Assembly (NCBI GenBank): GCA_029266425.1
Contig: JAQSWY010000018.1
Location: 1-64,000, forward strand
Source of the DNA: Xanthobacteraceae bacterium
Lineage (GTDB): Bacteria > Pseudomonadota > Alphaproteobacteria > Rhizobiales > Xanthobacteraceae
Reading direction: 5' to 3'
DNA: 64,000 nt
The notes under the pieces are model-generated. The model did not search any database. It was given only the letters and a program-made list of their open reading frames with translations, and had not been told where the DNA came from. Position numbers and translations under genes: made by a program. Below are positions 30,556 to 40,684 of this stretch, piece by piece (the first letter of the stretch is position 1; each line of letters begins with the position of its first letter).

Positions 30556-33500
30556 CTACGCTTTTGCAGAGCGACCCCGCATGCGGGCGTGGACCCATTG
30601 CGAAAGGTCATCGACGACGCAGAAGGCCGCCGGGACATAGAGAAGGCTCAGAAGCGTCGAGCTGACAAGGCCGCCGATCACCGCAATCGCCATCGGTGCC
30701 CGGGTCTCGGCGTCCGCACCATAGCCGAGCGCGATGGGCAGCATGCCGAGCACCATGGCGATGGTGGTCATGACGATCGGCCGCGCGCGCTTGCGCGCAG
30801 CATCCATCAGGGCGTCCATGCGTGGCAGCGCGATGTCCGCGCGGGCGGCGATGGCGTACTCGACCAACAGGATCGAATTCTTCGCCGCAATGCCCATCAG
30901 CATGAGGACGCCGATCAGCGCCGGCATGGAGAAGGAATGCCCGGTGAGCAGCAGGAAACCCAGCGCGCCACCAATCGAGAGCGGCAGCGCGGTGAGGATG
31001 GTCAGCGGTTGCAGGAAGTCGCCGAACAGCAGCACCAGCACGAGATACATCAGCACGATGCCTGAGCCGATGGCGAGGCCGAAGCTCGCGAACAATTCCT
31101 CCATCCGCTCGATATCGCCGGCGGCGCGGCGGCTTACGCCCTTCGGCAGGTTCTTTATCGTCGGCAGTTCGCCGACCATGGCGTCGGCTTGGCCGACGGT
31201 GATGCCGACGAGTTCTGCTTCGATCGAAGCGGTCCGGCTGCGGTCGAGCCGCGTGATCTGGCTCGGTCCGGAGCCGAAGCCGATATCGGCGACGGCGGAG
31301 AGCGGCACGGTGATGGTGCCGTTCGTCACCGGCAGGCTGGCGAGTCGCGCGAGGTGGCTGCGGGCACTCTCCTCCAACATGACGCGAATGGAGATCTGCC
31401 GGTCGGCAAGGTCGAATTTCGGCAGCCTGCTGTCCACGTCGCCGAGCGTGGCGATGTCCGCCGTCTCGGCGATGGTCGCCGTGGTGATGCCGAGCGCGGC
31501 GGCCTTGTCGGGCTTCGGGGCGATATGCAGCTCGGGCTGGGTGAGGCTCGACGTGGAGGCGGGATTGGCCAGCCCGACTACGCCGCGCATGTCGCGCAGC
31601 AGGCTGTCCACGGTACGCGACAGCGCGGCCGGGTCATCGCTCACCAGCGCCACCTCGACCTTGGCGCCGGATTGTCCATCGGCTCCGAACTGCACCCGGG
31701 CGCCTGGGATGGAACGCAGCTCCGGCCCGGCCTTCGCCTCGAATTGCTGCTGCGAGAGCCCGCGCTCGGCTGGCGGCGTGAGCGTGACCGTCACCGTGGC
31801 GGAGCGCACTTCGCCGCTCGACGATGCCGACATCCGCCCCGACGTGGTCTCGGTGCCGATGGCGGCATAGACGCTCGCGACCTCGGGGTGGGTGCGCAGG
31901 ATGGCGGTGGCGCGCAGCACGGCCCGGTCGGTGTCGTCGAGCGTGGCGCCCGGCGGCAATTCGATCGACAGCGACGAGCGGCCGCGATCGGCCGCCGGCA
32001 TGAAGTCGGTCGGGATCAGCGGGATCAGGCTGACCGAGGCGGCGAAGAAGGCGAGGCCGAGCGCCAGCGTCGTCCAGCGGTGCCGCAGCGCGGCGCCGAG
32101 CAGGCGCAGATAGGTCGGCACCCAGAACGGCTCGTCCTCCTCGTGCCCGGCGGCCTTCATGAGATAGGCGGCCATCAGCGGGGTGAGCATGCGCGCGACC
32201 AGCAGCGAGAACAGCACCGAGCCGCACACCGCGATGGCGAAGGCGCGGAAGAACTGCCCGGGGATGCCGGCCATGAAGGCGACCGGGCCGAACACCGCAA
32301 CGATGGTGAAGGTGGTGGCGACGACCGCGAGCCCGATCTCGTCGGCGGCCTCGATCGCCGCCTCATAGGCGGTCTTGCCCGCCTGGCGCATGTGCCGGAC
32401 GATGTTCTCGATCTCGACGATGGCGTCGTCGACCAGGATGCCGACCACCAAGGCGATGGCGAGCAGCGTGATGTTGTTCAGCGACTGGTCGAGCCACTGC
32501 ATGAGCGCGAAGGTCGGGATCAGCGACAGCGGCAAGGCGGCCGAGGAGATCAGCGTCGCCCGCCAGTCGCGCAGGAACAGCCAGACCACGAACACCGCCA
32601 GCAGCGCGCCGAGCCACAAGGCTTCGATGGCGGCGTCGAAGCCTTCCTCGACCCAGTCGGTCGAGGAGGTCACCTCGGTGATGGTGACGCCGGGATGGCT
32701 TGCGGCGAGCGCCGCCACCTTGGCGCGGGCGGCGTGGGCGACATCGACCTCGCTCGAGCCGACGCTGCGATAGACGCTGAAGCCGATCACCTCGCGCCCA
32801 TCGAGGCGTGCGCGCTGGCGCGGTTCGGCCCAGCTGCTCTCGACCCGGCCGAGCTCGGAGAGACGCACCACGCGTCCATCGGCGAGCGGGATGGCGGTCG
32901 CGGCCAGTTCGTCGAGGCTCGCCATGCTGCCGAGCGTGCGCACCGTCTGCTCGCCGGCTCCGAGCGTCGCTCGTCCGCCGGGTTGGTCTAGATTGAGCGT
33001 CTTGAGCTTCTGCGACACCTCGGTTGCGGTGGCGCCGAGCGCGAGCAGGCGATCCGGGTCGAGGCGAACCCGGATTTCCTTGTCGACCCCGCCGGCGCGC
33101 GAGATCTTCGACACGCCCTTGACCGACAGCACCGCCTTGGCGACATCGTTGTCGACGAACCAGCTCACCTCGTCCGGCGTCATCTCTGGCGCATCGACGA
33201 CGAAGGTGAGGATGGCATTGTCGGTTGCGTCCAACCGCTGCACGATCGGCTCGTCGGCATCCGCCGGCAGGTCGCCGGTGATCGCGGAGACGGCGTTGCG
33301 CACATCGTTGGTGGCGCGGTCGACATCGATGCCGAGCGCGAATTCGATCGTGATCGTGGCGGCGCCTTCGACCAGCGTGCTGCGGATGTGCTCGACATTA
33401 CCGAGACCGGCGACGGCATCCTCGACGATGCGCGCGACCTGCGTCTCCAGCTCGCTCGGCGCCGCCCCGGGCTGCGTCACGGTGACGATGATGGTCGGAA

Positions 33501-33627
33501 TGTCCATGTCCGGCGTGTTGTTCTGGCGCAATTTGCCGTAGCCGACGAGGCCGGCCAGCGTCAGCACGATGAACAAGACGAGGGTCGGCACCGGATTGCG
33601 GATCGACCAGGAGGAGATGCCATTCAC
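30556..33627 (-). CDS. RND efflux pump inner-membrane transporter
   Basis: A 1023-residue proton-driven AcrB/MexB-type (HAE-like) permease. The N-terminal helix is followed by QNNTPDMDIPTIIVTVTQPGAAPSELE. The proton-relay helix VGILVDDAIVEIENIVRHM carries the paired Asp, and the C-terminal repeat has LMLMGIAAKNSILLVEYA. It overlaps the adaptor gene by 4 bases. No outer-membrane TolC-type gene is adjacent. Substrates cannot be told from sequence. Confidence 0.95.
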   Translation of the reverse strand: MNGISSWSIRNPVPTLVLFIVLTLAGLVGYGKLRQNNTPDMDIPTIIVTVTQPGAAPSELETQVARIVEDAVAGLGNVEHIRSTLVEGAATITIEFALGIDVDRATNDVRNAVSAITGDLPADADEPIVQRLDATDNAILTFVVDAPEMTPDEVSWFVDNDVAKAVLSVKGVSKISRAGGVDKEIRVRLDPDRLLALGATATEVSQKLKTLNLDQPGGRATLGAGEQTVRTLGSMASLDELAATAIPLADGRVVRLSELGRVESSWAEPRQRARLDGREVIGFSVYRSVGSSEVDVAHAARAKVAALAASHPGVTITEVTSSTDWVEEGFDAAIEALWLGALLAVFVVWLFLRDWRATLISSAALPLSLIPTFALMQWLDQSLNNITLLAIALVVGILVDDAIVEIENIVRHMRQAGKTAYEAAIEAADEIGLAVVATTFTIVAVFGPVAFMAGIPGQFFRAFAIAVCGSVLFSLLVARMLTPLMAAYLMKAAGHEEDEPFWVPTYLRLLGAALRHRWTTLALGLAFFAASVSLIPLIPTDFMPAADRGRSSLSIELPPGATLDDTDRAVLRATAILRTHPEVASVYAAIGTETTSGRMSASSSGEVRSATVTVTLTPPAERGLSQQQFEAKAGPELRSIPGARVQFGADGQSGAKVEVALVSDDPAALSRTVDSLLRDMRGVVGLANPASTSSLTQPELHIAPKPDKAAALGITTATIAETADIATLGDVDSRLPKFDLADRQISIRVMLEESARSHLARLASLPVTNGTITVPLSAVADIGFGSGPSQITRLDRSRTASIEAELVGITVGQADAMVGELPTIKNLPKGVSRRAAGDIERMEELFASFGLAIGSGIVLMYLVLVLLFGDFLQPLTILTALPLSIGGALGFLLLTGHSFSMPALIGVLMLMGIAAKNSILLVEYAIAARADIALPRMDALMDAARKRARPIVMTTIAMVLGMLPIALGYGADAETRAPMAIAVIGGLVSSTLLSLLYVPAAFCVVDDLSQWVHARMRGRSAKA

Positions 33628-34769
33628 TGCGAGACGATCTCCCGCGACGCGGCGCTCGCCTGCGCCGCCGAGGTCCCGACCTGCACCCGGTCGCCATCAT
33701 TGAGGAAGGCCGCGCCTTCGCTCACGATCCTCTGGTTCTCGGCGAGGCCCGAGGTGATCTCGACGAGGTCGTCCATCTGCCGGCCGGTGACGACGGGGTT
33801 GAGCGCGACGCTCGCATCCGAATTCACGACGAACACGCCCGCGCCATTGGTGCGCCAGACCAGCGCCTGCCGCGGCACTGCGAGCGCGACCCGTGGCTCG
33901 GTCTCGATCTCGACGCGCACGAACATGCCAGGCTTGAGGCCGCTGTCGGCGGGCAGGTCGATGCGTGCAATGCCGAGCCGCGACGTCGCGTCGACGCTTG
34001 GCGCGAGCTCGCGCACCGTCGCGGAGAGACTGCGTCCCGCCGGATCGATGACGCGCACGCCATCGCCCGCCTGGACCGCCAGCAATTCGGCCTCCGCCAC
34101 GGAGGCGTCGACCTGCAGGCGCGAGCGCTGGACCATCCGCACCAGCTCAGTGCCGGTCGACACCACCTGGCCGAGGCTGACGGAGCGCTTGAGCACGAGC
34201 CCGTCGTCTGGCGCGAGGATCCGGGTGCGCGCGAGCTGGACCTTGAGCTGCTCCAGCACCGCTTTGGCGGCGATGAGCTTCGCCTCGTTGGTCTTCACCG
34301 TGGTGGCGCGCTCGTCGGCGGTCTGCTGGCTGATGGCCCTGGTGGTCACCAACTGCTCGGCGCGGCCAAGCTCGCGCTGCGAGGAGGCGAGATTGGCGGC
34401 GGCCTCGTCGATCAGCGCGTTCTGTTCGGCGATCTCGGCATTGAGCGCGGCATCGTTCAGGCGCACCAGCAGATCACCCTCGCCGACACGCTGGCCCTCC
34501 TCGACCGCGATCTCGGCGACGGCGAGGCCGCTCGCCTCGGAGCCGATCACGAGTTCGCGCCAGGGCGCGACGCTGCCGCTGGCGAGGATCCGGTTCCGCA
34601 CCGTCTGCCGTGCGGCCGTGGCGACGGCGACGGTGAGAGCGGCGCGTTTGTCGGGCGTCGTCCGATCGGCGGTCTCCGCCGGCGTGCATGCGGCGAGCAG
34701 CAAGGCGGCGAGCAGGAGCAGCAGCCGGCGTTCCGGCCGGCACGTTCGTGCGTGAGGTGTCATGGTCAT
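33624..34769 (-). CDS. RND efflux periplasmic adaptor lipoprotein
   Basis: Membrane fusion protein (HlyD/AcrA family), 381 residues. The N-terminus from ATG 34767-34769 (or 34761-34763) has a lipoprotein signal ending LLAAC. A barrel-sandwich half follows (SGSVAPWRELVIGSEASG), then a coiled-coil hairpin about residues 110-185 and the second lipoyl half (GQVVSTGTELVRM). It joins the RND permease to an outer-membrane channel. An upstream in-frame ATG (34853) is rejected because it would bury the signal. Confidence 0.93.
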   Translation of the reverse strand: MTMTPHARTCRPERRLLLLLAALLLAACTPAETADRTTPDKRAALTVAVATAARQTVRNRILASGSVAPWRELVIGSEASGLAVAEIAVEEGQRVGEGDLLVRLNDAALNAEIAEQNALIDEAAANLASSQRELGRAEQLVTTRAISQQTADERATTVKTNEAKLIAAKAVLEQLKVQLARTRILAPDDGLVLKRSVSLGQVVSTGTELVRMVQRSRLQVDASVAEAELLAVQAGDGVRVIDPAGRSLSATVRELAPSVDATSRLGIARIDLPADSGLKPGMFVRVEIETEPRVALAVPRQALVWRTNGAGVFVVNSDASVALNPVVTGRQMDDLVEITSGLAENQRIVSEGAAFLNDGDRVQVGTSAAQASAASREIVSQ

Positions 34770-34849
34770 GCTTTGCAATGAGGGGACAGGCAAAGGGCAA
34801 GCGGGCGCGCCGAGGAGCGCATGCGCGCCCCGCTCCCGGGAGCGGCCGG

Positions 34850-35590
34850 TCACGGGGGCGTGATATGACCGCCGGCTCCCGGCCCCCCCGGTCCCGAAGG
34901 ACCGAAGGAAGCAGGGGAAGGGAAGGGAGGCGGGCCGAAGCCGGGCGCTCCGAAGCCCGGGTGCGGCGGCAGGAGCGAGCCCGCCTGTTTCAGGCGCTCC
35001 AGCTGCTCGGGCGCGAGCTTGCCGCGCAGCTCTTCGACGGCACCGGCCAGCCTGAGGGCGTATTGGCCGCGCTCGGCGGCGTGGCGCGCCAGCATCGCGG
35101 ACTGGGTGAGCGCATCCGGCGCCTCACCCTTGAAGTCTTCCGGCGGTGCTGGCGGGCGGATTATTGCCTGCAGCGCATCGGTATAGCCACGCCAGCTATC
35201 GAGCTGATCGGCATTGATGCCGATGAAAGTCTCGATCGCGCCGAGCCGCGAGGCGAGCATCAGCGGGTCGGGGCCGGAGCCGCGGCCGAATAGCGGGAAG
35301 GGGCGATCCGATCCCGGCGCCGCGCCTTTGGGCGGACCTCGACGGTCGTCCGGCATGCCGCCTGGGCCACGCACGCAAACGAACGTTTCGGGCGCCGGCG
35401 CGCAGGGCGAGACTTCGGCCAGCCGCACCGGCTCGGCCCGCTCCGCCATCCGCTCGCGGTCCTGGTTCTTGGCGACGTTGTTCCCGGTCAGGTCTTGCCT
35501 GGCGAAGTCCTGGCTATCCGCCGCATTGCTCGCGGTGACGAGCACGGCACCCAGCAGTGACGCCGCCACGGTGATGAGGGCAAGTTTCAA
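34850..35590 (-). CDS. Spy/CpxP-like periplasmic protein
   Basis: A 246-residue exported protein. No ATG fits. The TTG at 35588-35590 gives LKLALITVAASLLGAVLVTASNA, a clear signal peptide, with GGAG 6 bases upstream. The mature part has ADQLDSWRGYTDALQ and GKLAPEQLERLKQAG, the LTxxQ-type helices of Spy/CpxP chaperones, a Cys pair (CAPAPETFVC) and a Pro/Gly/Phe-rich tail. It is first in the operon with the efflux genes and divergent from a two-component pair, which suggests envelope-stress control. Confidence 0.78.
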   Translation of the reverse strand: MKLALITVAASLLGAVLVTASNAADSQDFARQDLTGNNVAKNQDRERMAERAEPVRLAEVSPCAPAPETFVCVRGPGGMPDDRRGPPKGAAPGSDRPFPLFGRGSGPDPLMLASRLGAIETFIGINADQLDSWRGYTDALQAIIRPPAPPEDFKGEAPDALTQSAMLARHAAERGQYALRLAGAVEELRGKLAPEQLERLKQAGSLLPPHPGFGAPGFGPPPFPSPASFGPSGPGGPGAGGHITPP

Positions 35591-35812
35591 CTCCAACTCC
35601 TGTGTCCGTTGTCGAACACCGGCACTGTGAGGCGTCTCGGTTTCCCTCGAAGGTCTGGATATTTCCGCGGATTGCCGGTGCGGGCCTTTTTGTTTCCCAA
35701 CATTGCCAAGGGCGGTTCGGCAACACTGAGTTGCCATTCTTTTCGGCAAGAGCAGGCCGCGTCCGTTAGGAGAGAGCGACGCCAGACACGATCTCGTTGC
35801 AGGAAAGCTCAA

Positions 35813-36550
35813 TTGGAGAACAGTCCGCATATCCTCGTGGTCGACGACGACCAGGAGATCCGCAAGCTGCTCGGCCGCTATCTCCAGGGGCAGGGCTTCC
35901 GGGTGTCGCTGGCCGAGGACGGCCGCAGCGCGGAAGGCTGCCTCGCTGCCAGCCGCATCGATTTCGTCGTGCTCGATCTGATGCTGCCCGACATCTCGGG
36001 CCTCGATCTCTGCCGCTCGCTCAGGGCGCGCTCGCGCGTGCCGATCATCCTGCTCACGGCGCTGAAGGAGGATGTCGACCGCATCATCGGACTTGAGGTC
36101 GGCGCCGACGACTATCTCGGCAAGCCGTTCAATCCGCGCGAGCTGGTGGCGCGCATCCGCGCCGTGCTGCGCCGGACCTCGACGGTCGAGACTGCAAGTC
36201 CCCAGCCGCAGCAGAGCTTCCGGTTCGGCGATTTCACGGCGACGCCCGGCACGCGCCGCGTGACCGGCGCCAACGGCGCCGAGGTGCCGCTCACCGCAGC
36301 CGAGTTCGACCTGCTCATAGCGTTCCTGGAGCGGCCGGGCCGGATGCTCTCGCGCGACCAGTTGCTCGATATCACCCAGGGCCGGAACGCGGCGGCGTTC
36401 GACCGCTCGATCGACGTCCTGATGAGCCGGCTCAGGCGCAAGCTCGGCGACGCCGGCAGCTTCCAGATGTTCAAGACGCTTCGCAATGGCGGCTATCAGC
36501 TCGCCGTCGACGTCGAGGCCGGCGAAGGCCGCGGGAGCGGTGCGCCATGA
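35813..36550 (+). CDS. OmpR-family response regulator
   Basis: A 245-residue regulator from TTG 35813, which has AGGAAAG at 35800-35806; no ATG fits because the receiver domain starts at once (LENSPHILVVDDD). Acidic pocket D11-D12, phosphoacceptor D55 (VLDLMLP), Lys in GKPFNPREL. The C-terminal winged helix has LTAAEFDLLIAFLERPGRMLSRDQLL. It overlaps the histidine kinase gene by 4 bases and probably controls the divergent Spy-efflux operon. Confidence 0.94.
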   Translation: MENSPHILVVDDDQEIRKLLGRYLQGQGFRVSLAEDGRSAEGCLAASRIDFVVLDLMLPDISGLDLCRSLRARSRVPIILLTALKEDVDRIIGLEVGADDYLGKPFNPRELVARIRAVLRRTSTVETASPQPQQSFRFGDFTATPGTRRVTGANGAEVPLTAAEFDLLIAFLERPGRMLSRDQLLDITQGRNAAAFDRSIDVLMSRLRRKLGDAGSFQMFKTLRNGGYQLAVDVEAGEGRGSGAP

Positions 36551-37839
36551 ACACGCTGCACGCCATGAAGACGCTGCGTGCCAAGCTCACCGCGCTGCTG
36601 GTGGGAGCCATTCTGCTGGTCGTGCTGCTGGCGACGGGTCTTACGTTTCTGCTGGTGTCACCGCCGCGCTTCGAAGCCGCCGAGGATGCCACCGCGAGCC
36701 AGTTCGCCTTGATCGCGGACCTTGTCGCCAACCGGCCGGACACGACGGCGATCGCCAGTGGCGACTTCATCGGCGTCAAGCCGGCAGCCGCCGATGGGCC
36801 GGTCGCGGCGAAGCCGACACGCGGCATGAACGCTGCCCTCAAGCGCAGCGGACGCCCGGAACAGGTGATCGTCACCGATCCGCCCGGCGCACCCTGGCCG
36901 GTGATCTCCGCCCGGCTCGGCGACGGCCGATGGCTGCTCATGCCCATGTCGATGACGCCGCCTCCGGACAATCGCGGATGGGCGCTGGCGGGATGGATGC
37001 TGATCTTTGCCATGGGCACGACGGCCGTCATGGTGTTTGCCGTCCGGCGGCTGACAGAACCGCTCGCTCTTCTGGAGCGCACCGTCGCGGCGATCGGCCC
37101 GGATGGCGAGCTGGCGCCGCTGCCGGAGGAGGGGCCGACCGAGGTGCGTGCCGCGGCGCGCGCGGTCAACCTGCTCTCCTCCCGGCTCAAAAGCGCGATG
37201 GAGAGCCGCATCCGCCTCGTCGCCGCCGCCGGCCACGATTTGCGCACGCCGATGACCCGGATGCGGCTGCGCGCCGAATTCCTAGACGAGAATGAGCGCG
37301 AGACCTGGATCGCCGATCTCGACGAGCTCGACCGCATCGCCGACAGCGCGATCCGGCTGGTGCGCGAGGAGGTCGAGGGATCTTCCCGCACACCGCTCCG
37401 CCTGGATGGCCTGGTGGAGGACGTCACCGACGAACTCGGCGAGATCGGGATGACCGCTGCCCTCGCATCGTGCGTGCCGGTCACGGTGCTGGGCCGTCCG
37501 CTCTCCCTGAAACGCGCGATCCGCAATCTCGTCATCAACGCCGCGACCCACGGCCGTGAGGCGACCGTCCGCGTGACGACCATAGGCGACGATGCGATCG
37601 TGCTGATCGAGGATCGCGGCCCGGGGATTCCCGAGGAATTGATGGCCCGGGTGTTCGAGCCGTTCTTCCGCATCGATCCCGCACGCAACGCGCCGATCCC
37701 CGGCGCCGGGCTCGGGCTTGCCATCGCCCACGAGATCATCGTGAACAATGGCGGCATGCTCGCCTTGCGAAACCTGCCGGCCGGCGGGCTGGAGCAGCGC
37801 CTGTCGTTCCCGCTGGCGGCGAGGCCTCAGCCGGCGTGA
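36547..37839 (+). CDS. Sensor histidine kinase
   Basis: A 430-residue EnvZ/CpxA-type membrane kinase. TM1 is about residues 14-37, a periplasmic sensor about 40-145, TM2 about 147-166, then HAMP. The phosphorylated His230 lies in AAGHDLRTPMTRMR. The N box is RNLVINAATHG, the G1 box EDRGPGIPEE, and the G2 box GAGLGLAIAHE. It is partner of the upstream response regulator. Its 3' end overlaps the convergent esterase gene by 13 bases. Confidence 0.94.
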   Translation: MNTLHAMKTLRAKLTALLVGAILLVVLLATGLTFLLVSPPRFEAAEDATASQFALIADLVANRPDTTAIASGDFIGVKPAAADGPVAAKPTRGMNAALKRSGRPEQVIVTDPPGAPWPVISARLGDGRWLLMPMSMTPPPDNRGWALAGWMLIFAMGTTAVMVFAVRRLTEPLALLERTVAAIGPDGELAPLPEEGPTEVRAAARAVNLLSSRLKSAMESRIRLVAAAGHDLRTPMTRMRLRAEFLDENERETWIADLDELDRIADSAIRLVREEVEGSSRTPLRLDGLVEDVTDELGEIGMTAALASCVPVTVLGRPLSLKRAIRNLVINAATHGREATVRVTTIGDDAIVLIEDRGPGIPEELMARVFEPFFRIDPARNAPIPGAGLGLAIAHEIIVNNGGMLALRNLPAGGLEQRLSFPLAARPQPA

Positions 37840-38693
37840 CCGGCGCCGAAGGCGACGCGCACCGCGTGGTTGATAGCGGCGGGCAGCACCGACATGTGCG
37901 TTTCCCCGGCAAGGAATTCGTAGGAGGTGCGCAGGCTCGGCAGCACTGCGAGCCGCTCGGCCATGATGCGGGTGTTGTCGACGATGCAGCTGTCGGCAAA
38001 GCTGGCGAGGCGCTTCTCGGCGTCGGCGGCGCCGATCTGGAACGGCGCGAGCTTTTGCTCGTACTCGCCCGCCAGCAGGAGCAGCCGGCCGGTGACATCA
38101 TCCCGCCGCGCGGCCAGGAAACTCTCCGCGTCCGTCACGATGCCGGCGCCCTCCCACCAGATCGCCGGGCTCGCCGCGATCCACGCCGCGAACGCGTCGG
38201 GCCTGCGGAACAGCGCGTGCAGCACGAACAGCCCGCCGAAGGAATGGCCGAAGATCGCCTGGCGCCGTGCGTCGATCGGCGCGCGGCGGGCGATCTCCGG
38301 CTTCAGCTCGTCCTCGATGAAGGAGAGGAAATGATCGGCGCCGCCGGTGCGTACATCCGGACCGCCGGGCGTGTGCGGCGGATAGGTCTGGCCGGGCGGC
38401 GGCCCCATGTCCCAGGAGCGCCGCACGCTGTCATAGGCGCCTTCGACCGGATAGCCGATGCCGACAATGACGCCGGGATGGACGCCGGTGCCGAGCGGAT
38501 AGGCCGCCTGCACCCGGAGCGCATCGACCGCGGTGCCGATCACGGCATTGGCGTCGAGCAGATAGAGCGTCGACCAGCCGCCTTCTGGCGGCGCGTCCCG
38601 AGGCGTGTAGAGGAAGATCCGGTAGGGATCGCCGCCGGCGCGCGGGGCGAGGTCGAACTGCATCGTGTCCGGAATCAGCGCCGGTGTCGTCAT
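37827..38693 (-). CDS. Esterase of the IroE/Fes-like alpha/beta hydrolase family
   Basis: A 288-residue alpha/beta hydrolase. The nucleophile elbow is GHSFGG, preceded by the IroE-like YLLDANAVIGTAVD and GIGYPVEGAYDSVRR segments; a C-terminal histidine lies in AGETHMSV. No signal peptide is seen, so it probably acts in the cytoplasm. It is the last gene of the siderophore uptake operon and overlaps the permease by 4 bases, so release of iron from an ester-containing siderophore is likely. The frame stays open far upstream over the permease, but that is not part of the gene. Confidence 0.87.
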   Translation of the reverse strand: MTTPALIPDTMQFDLAPRAGGDPYRIFLYTPRDAPPEGGWSTLYLLDANAVIGTAVDALRVQAAYPLGTGVHPGVIVGIGYPVEGAYDSVRRSWDMGPPPGQTYPPHTPGGPDVRTGGADHFLSFIEDELKPEIARRAPIDARRQAIFGHSFGGLFVLHALFRRPDAFAAWIAASPAIWWEGAGIVTDAESFLAARRDDVTGRLLLLAGEYEQKLAPFQIGAADAEKRLASFADSCIVDNTRIMAERLAVLPSLRTSYEFLAGETHMSVLPAAINHAVRVAFGAGHAG

Positions 38694-40684
38694 CGGGATT
38701 GTCTCCGCGCGAGAAGCCACATGAGTGCGGGGCAGCCGATGAAGGTGGCGGCGAGGCCCGCGGGTATCTGCCAGGGGAAGGCCATGGTGCGCCCGAGCCA
38801 GTCGGCCGCGACCATGAGGATGCCGCCGACGAGGGCGGCCCCGGCGAGCTCGGGCAGAGCGCGCCTGAGGCCGAGATGGCGGGCGAGATGCGGCGCCATC
38901 AGCCCGACGAAGGTCAGCGGGCCGATCACAAGAGTCGACACCGCGGTGAGCCCAGCGGTCACCGCCAGCAGCACCGTGCGGCTGCGGCGTGGCGGCAGGC
39001 CGAGGGCACTTGCGACCGCGGTGCCGAGCGGCACGAGGTCGAGCCAGCGCGCCAGCAGCGGCAGGCCGAGGACGGCGAGGATGGTGGCGAGGAGCGCGAC
39101 GCCCGCCTCGCTGGTGCCGACGGCGTAGGTCGAGCCGGTCATCCAGTTGAGCAATTGGGCGGCGCGCGGGTCGCCGCTCGCCAGCAGCGCCGTCACCAGC
39201 GCATCGAACATGGCGCCGAGCGCGATGCCCGCCAGCAGCATCCGCTCCGGCGTGCCGCGATCGAGCCGGCCGAGCGCAAGGATGGCGAGCAGCGCGGCGA
39301 ACGCCCCGACGGTTGCGGCCGCCACCTGCCCGCCGCCGCTGGCCTCGGGCAGGGCGAACATGGCGAGGATCAGGCCGAGCGCTGCGCCCGAGCTGACGCC
39401 CAGCACCTCCGGGCTCGCCATCGGGTTGCCGGTCATGCGTTGCAGCACCGAGCCGGCGCAGGCCAGCATCATGCCCGCGGCGAGCGCCGCAAGCGCGCGC
39501 GGCAGCCGCCAGGGCAGCAGGTTCGCGAGATCGGCACTGAGGCTGATCCGCCAGCCGTCGAGGCCCTGCCCGACGGTGATGGAGAGGGCGAGCACACCGA
39601 GGAGCAGCACAGCCAGCGCGCCGAGCAGCAACAACGGGCGGCGGGTGCGGCGCATAACGGACTCGCTGAGGCTCGGCGCCGCCAGCAGGGTGAGCTTCAG
39701 GCGCGGCAGCAGCCAGAGCAGCAATGGCGAGCCGAACAGGGCGGTGACCGCTCCGGTGGGCACCATCTCGCCGAGGGCACCGGCAAGGCGCAGCACGCAC
39801 TGGTCGGTGAGCCACAGCAGGCTCGCGCCCATCAGCGCCGACCAGACGAGGCGCTCGCCGATCCGGCGGGCGCCGGCGACGTTGATGAGGGCGGGCGCGG
39901 CCAGCCCGATGAAGCCGATGACGCCGACCGTGCCCACCACGAAGGCGGTGAGGGCGATGGCGAGACCGAGCGTCAGCAGCCGCACCGCCGGAACACCGAG
40001 GCCGAGGCTGCGGGCGTGGTCGTCGTCGAGGGCGAGCAATGTCAGGGGCCGCACCAGCAGTGCGGCCGGGATGGCGGCAATGGCCAGCCGCGGCGCCAGG
40101 AAGCTCGCGATCGACCAGTCCTGCTGGCTGAGCGAGCCGCCGCCCCAGATGAAAAGCCCGGCGAGATAGTGCGTGTTGAACAGCACCAGCATCGCGGCCA
40201 GCGCGCCGCAATAGAGGCTCACCACCATGCCCGCCAGCACCACGGTGAGCGGCGACAGGCGCCGGCGCCAGGACAGCGCGAGCACGACAAGGGCCGCAAT
40301 GAGGCCGCCCGCCATCGCCGTCCATTCGCGCCCATAGGCGAGCAGGCCGGGTGCCCACAGCATGGCGAGCGCCAACGCCAGATTGGCGCCTCCGGTGATG
40401 CCGAGCGTGGTCGGCGAGGCCAACGGATTGCGCAGCGCCATCTGCAGCAAGGCGCCGGCAAGGCCGAGCGCGGCGCCGCACATCAGGCTGGTCGCAAGCC
40501 GCGGCGCAAAGCTGTAGCGCGCCAGCATCTGGCGAATGTCGTCGGTATCGGGCGCCGTCAGCACGTCGAACCAGAGCGATGCCGGAAGACGCGCGGCAAG
40601 GTTCGACAGGCTCATCGCGAGTGCCATGAGCGCGAACAATGCGACGATCGCAGCCGGCGGAAAGCGGCGCCGTGCCTCAACCAT
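38690..40684 (-). CDS. Fused FecCD-family siderophore ABC permease (FhuB-type)
   Basis: A 664-residue permease made of two tandem FecCD halves (about 1-330 and 340-664), as in FhuB, which transports ferric hydroxamates. Each half has around 9-10 helices. ATPase-contacting loops with the family Gly (LGITGGANLALALAM and LGVSSGAALGLILAM) occur once in each half. It lies between the binding protein (8-base overlap) and the esterase. No FhuC-type ATPase gene lies in this operon. Confidence 0.94.
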   Translation of the reverse strand: MVEARRRFPPAAIVALFALMALAMSLSNLAARLPASLWFDVLTAPDTDDIRQMLARYSFAPRLATSLMCGAALGLAGALLQMALRNPLASPTTLGITGGANLALALAMLWAPGLLAYGREWTAMAGGLIAALVVLALSWRRRLSPLTVVLAGMVVSLYCGALAAMLVLFNTHYLAGLFIWGGGSLSQQDWSIASFLAPRLAIAAIPAALLVRPLTLLALDDDHARSLGLGVPAVRLLTLGLAIALTAFVVGTVGVIGFIGLAAPALINVAGARRIGERLVWSALMGASLLWLTDQCVLRLAGALGEMVPTGAVTALFGSPLLLWLLPRLKLTLLAAPSLSESVMRRTRRPLLLLGALAVLLLGVLALSITVGQGLDGWRISLSADLANLLPWRLPRALAALAAGMMLACAGSVLQRMTGNPMASPEVLGVSSGAALGLILAMFALPEASGGGQVAAATVGAFAALLAILALGRLDRGTPERMLLAGIALGAMFDALVTALLASGDPRAAQLLNWMTGSTYAVGTSEAGVALLATILAVLGLPLLARWLDLVPLGTAVASALGLPPRRSRTVLLAVTAGLTAVSTLVIGPLTFVGLMAPHLARHLGLRRALPELAGAALVGGILMVAADWLGRTMAFPWQIPAGLAATFIGCPALMWLLARRQSR

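Noticed and set aside
37827..40481. 884-codon reverse frame that would fuse an extra domain to the esterase
   Set aside because: The upstream two-thirds lie over the fused permease in another phase and are Arg/Pro/His-rich; the esterase starts at 38693 with a 4-base overlap typical of operons.
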